A stretch of 5,275 nt of DNA from Akkermansiaceae bacterium. Its GTDB lineage: Bacteria > Verrucomicrobiota > Verrucomicrobiia > Verrucomicrobiales > Akkermansiaceae. Both the position numbers and the translations under genes were made by a program. This document shows positions 4,602 to 5,275 of the stretch, piece by piece. How positions within the stretch are numbered: position 1 is the first letter of the stretch; each line of letters opens with the position of its first letter. The notes below the pieces were generated by a model. That model was given only the letters and a program-made list of their open reading frames with translations. It had not been told where the DNA came from and made no database searches. The stretch spans positions 1 through 5,275 of the forward strand of contig CAIVXP010000078.1 in the NCBI GenBank assembly GCA_903909905.1. The letters are read 5' to 3'.

Positions 4602-5275
4602 CTAACGTTTCCGGCGGAGCAGCACCACACTGCTGGCCAACACCGACAGGACCAACGAGCTTGGTTCAGGAACACTGGCGAGACGGAACCCGATGAGGAA
4701 GGAGCTGTACTCGCCCGACGGGTCGCCGAGGGCGTCGCGGTTCGAGGAGCGCATGAAGAGGTAGTTGGTGTTGCCGCCCCAGGAGCCCCCGCGCAGCCCG
4801 CGCCACGAGCCGTCGATCACCGCGTCATTCCATTCCCAGACATTGCCTCCTTGGTCAAATGTCCCATATGAGCTTGGATCACTGCTGAAGCTGCCGACGT
4901 CAGTTGATGCGGCGGAGCGGTAATTCGCATCCGCGCTCGTGATGCTGTTCTGGCCGTTCGGGTAGAGCGAGTAAGTCGAGGTGGCTCCATTGTAGTAGGC
5001 CGCCTTGTACCACTCGTCTTCGGTGGGGATGTAGACTTGGGCTCCAGCGTTCGCCAGAAAGATACCGCTGGTCGCACCATTGAGCGTGTAAGCTCCCGTC
5101 TCTGTGCTGCCGCTGCCTTGGCCATTCATCATCCAGTTGGCCATCCGCGCCGCATCGAACCAAGAGACATACACCACCGGGCGGTTGGCCAAGGCAGTGG
5201 TCACCGAGTAGGTGTAGCTGCCAGCGCTACCACTCTGAGTGATTCCATAGCTCGACATGCTGGAATTGTAGAGCC
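4602..5275 (-). CDS. Secreted formylglycine-generating-enzyme/sulfatase-modifying-factor-like protein with PEP-CTERM anchor (5' end off the right edge)
   Basis: The frame is open to the right edge, and the residues before the first internal ATG (LYNSS at 5273-5259) fit the family, so the true start is outside the window. Numbering from the ATG at 5258, conserved FGE-sulfatase stretches are RPVVYVSWFDAARMANWMMNG (26-46), YIPTEDEWYKAAYYNG (76-91), GGNVWEWNDAV (137-147), WRGLRGGSWGG (152-162) and FLIGFRLAS (187-195). The C-terminus has VPEP (196-199), a hydrophobic segment (about 201-214) and RRKR, a PEP-CTERM signal recognised by exosortase and used to send proteins to the cell surface. Genuine formylglycine-generating enzymes need a cysteine pair in the C-terminal half; the visible part has no cysteine, so this protein is probably not an active FGE but a surface protein using the fold. 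Proteins of this type are common in Verrucomicrobiota. A terminator follows at 4533-4556. Confidence 0.9.
   Translation of the reverse strand, partial: LYNSSMSSYGITQSGSAGSYTYSVTTALANRPVVYVSWFDAARMANWMMNGQGSGSTETGAYTLNGATSGIFLANAGAQVYIPTEDEWYKAAYYNGATSTYSLYPNGQNSITSADANYRSAASTDVGSFSSDPSSYGTFDQGGNVWEWNDAVIDGSWRGLRGGSWGGNTNYLFMRSSNRDALGDPSGEYSSFLIGFRLASVPEPSSLVLSVLASSVVLLRRKR

Overview
The window looks like a chromosomal segment of a GC-rich Gram-negative bacterium, most likely a member of the Verrucomicrobiota. This is inferred from a sulfatase-modifying-factor-like protein with a C-terminal PEP-CTERM anchor, an MCE-type trans-envelope lipid transport operon, and several copies of a short GC-rich dispersed repeat. 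All convincing genes lie on the minus strand, so the reading order is from high to low coordinates.

Right end (about 4533-5275): the 3' part of a secreted FGE-sulfatase-like protein ending in VPEP, a hydrophobic stretch and RRKR, followed by a good intrinsic terminator. Next (about 4262-4382) is a dense cluster of hairpins and repeat copies (REP/REPIN-like). Then comes a vapBC-type toxin-antitoxin pair (ribbon-helix-helix antitoxin at 3917-4165, PIN toxin at 3504-3917) whose stop and start codons share one base. The pair is bracketed by copies of the same repeat at about 3276-3310, 3483-3496 and 4262-4382.

Between the toxin and the next operon (2990-3503) there is no convincing protein gene. 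It holds repeats and, at 3095-3185 on the minus strand, a strongly structured RNA ending in a 13-bp stem and a T-run. This is either a small RNA with its own terminator or a transcription attenuator in the leader of the operon that follows.

Left part (1-2989): a tightly coupled four-gene operon: a fumarylacetoacetate hydrolase (FAH) family enzyme, two separate single-domain PqiA proteins, and the start of PqiB (MCE protein), which runs off the left edge. Every junction overlaps (ATGA, ATGA, TTGA), implying translational coupling. The two PqiA proteins together would equal one two-domain PqiA/LetA of Escherichia coli. With PqiB they would form an inner-membrane and periplasmic tunnel machine for lipids. 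The FAH enzyme is an unusual first gene for such an operon, and whether it has a functional link to the transporter is unknown.

The PqiB gene begins with TTG and has no in-frame ATG until well inside the first MCE domain, so an ATG-only search would miss it.
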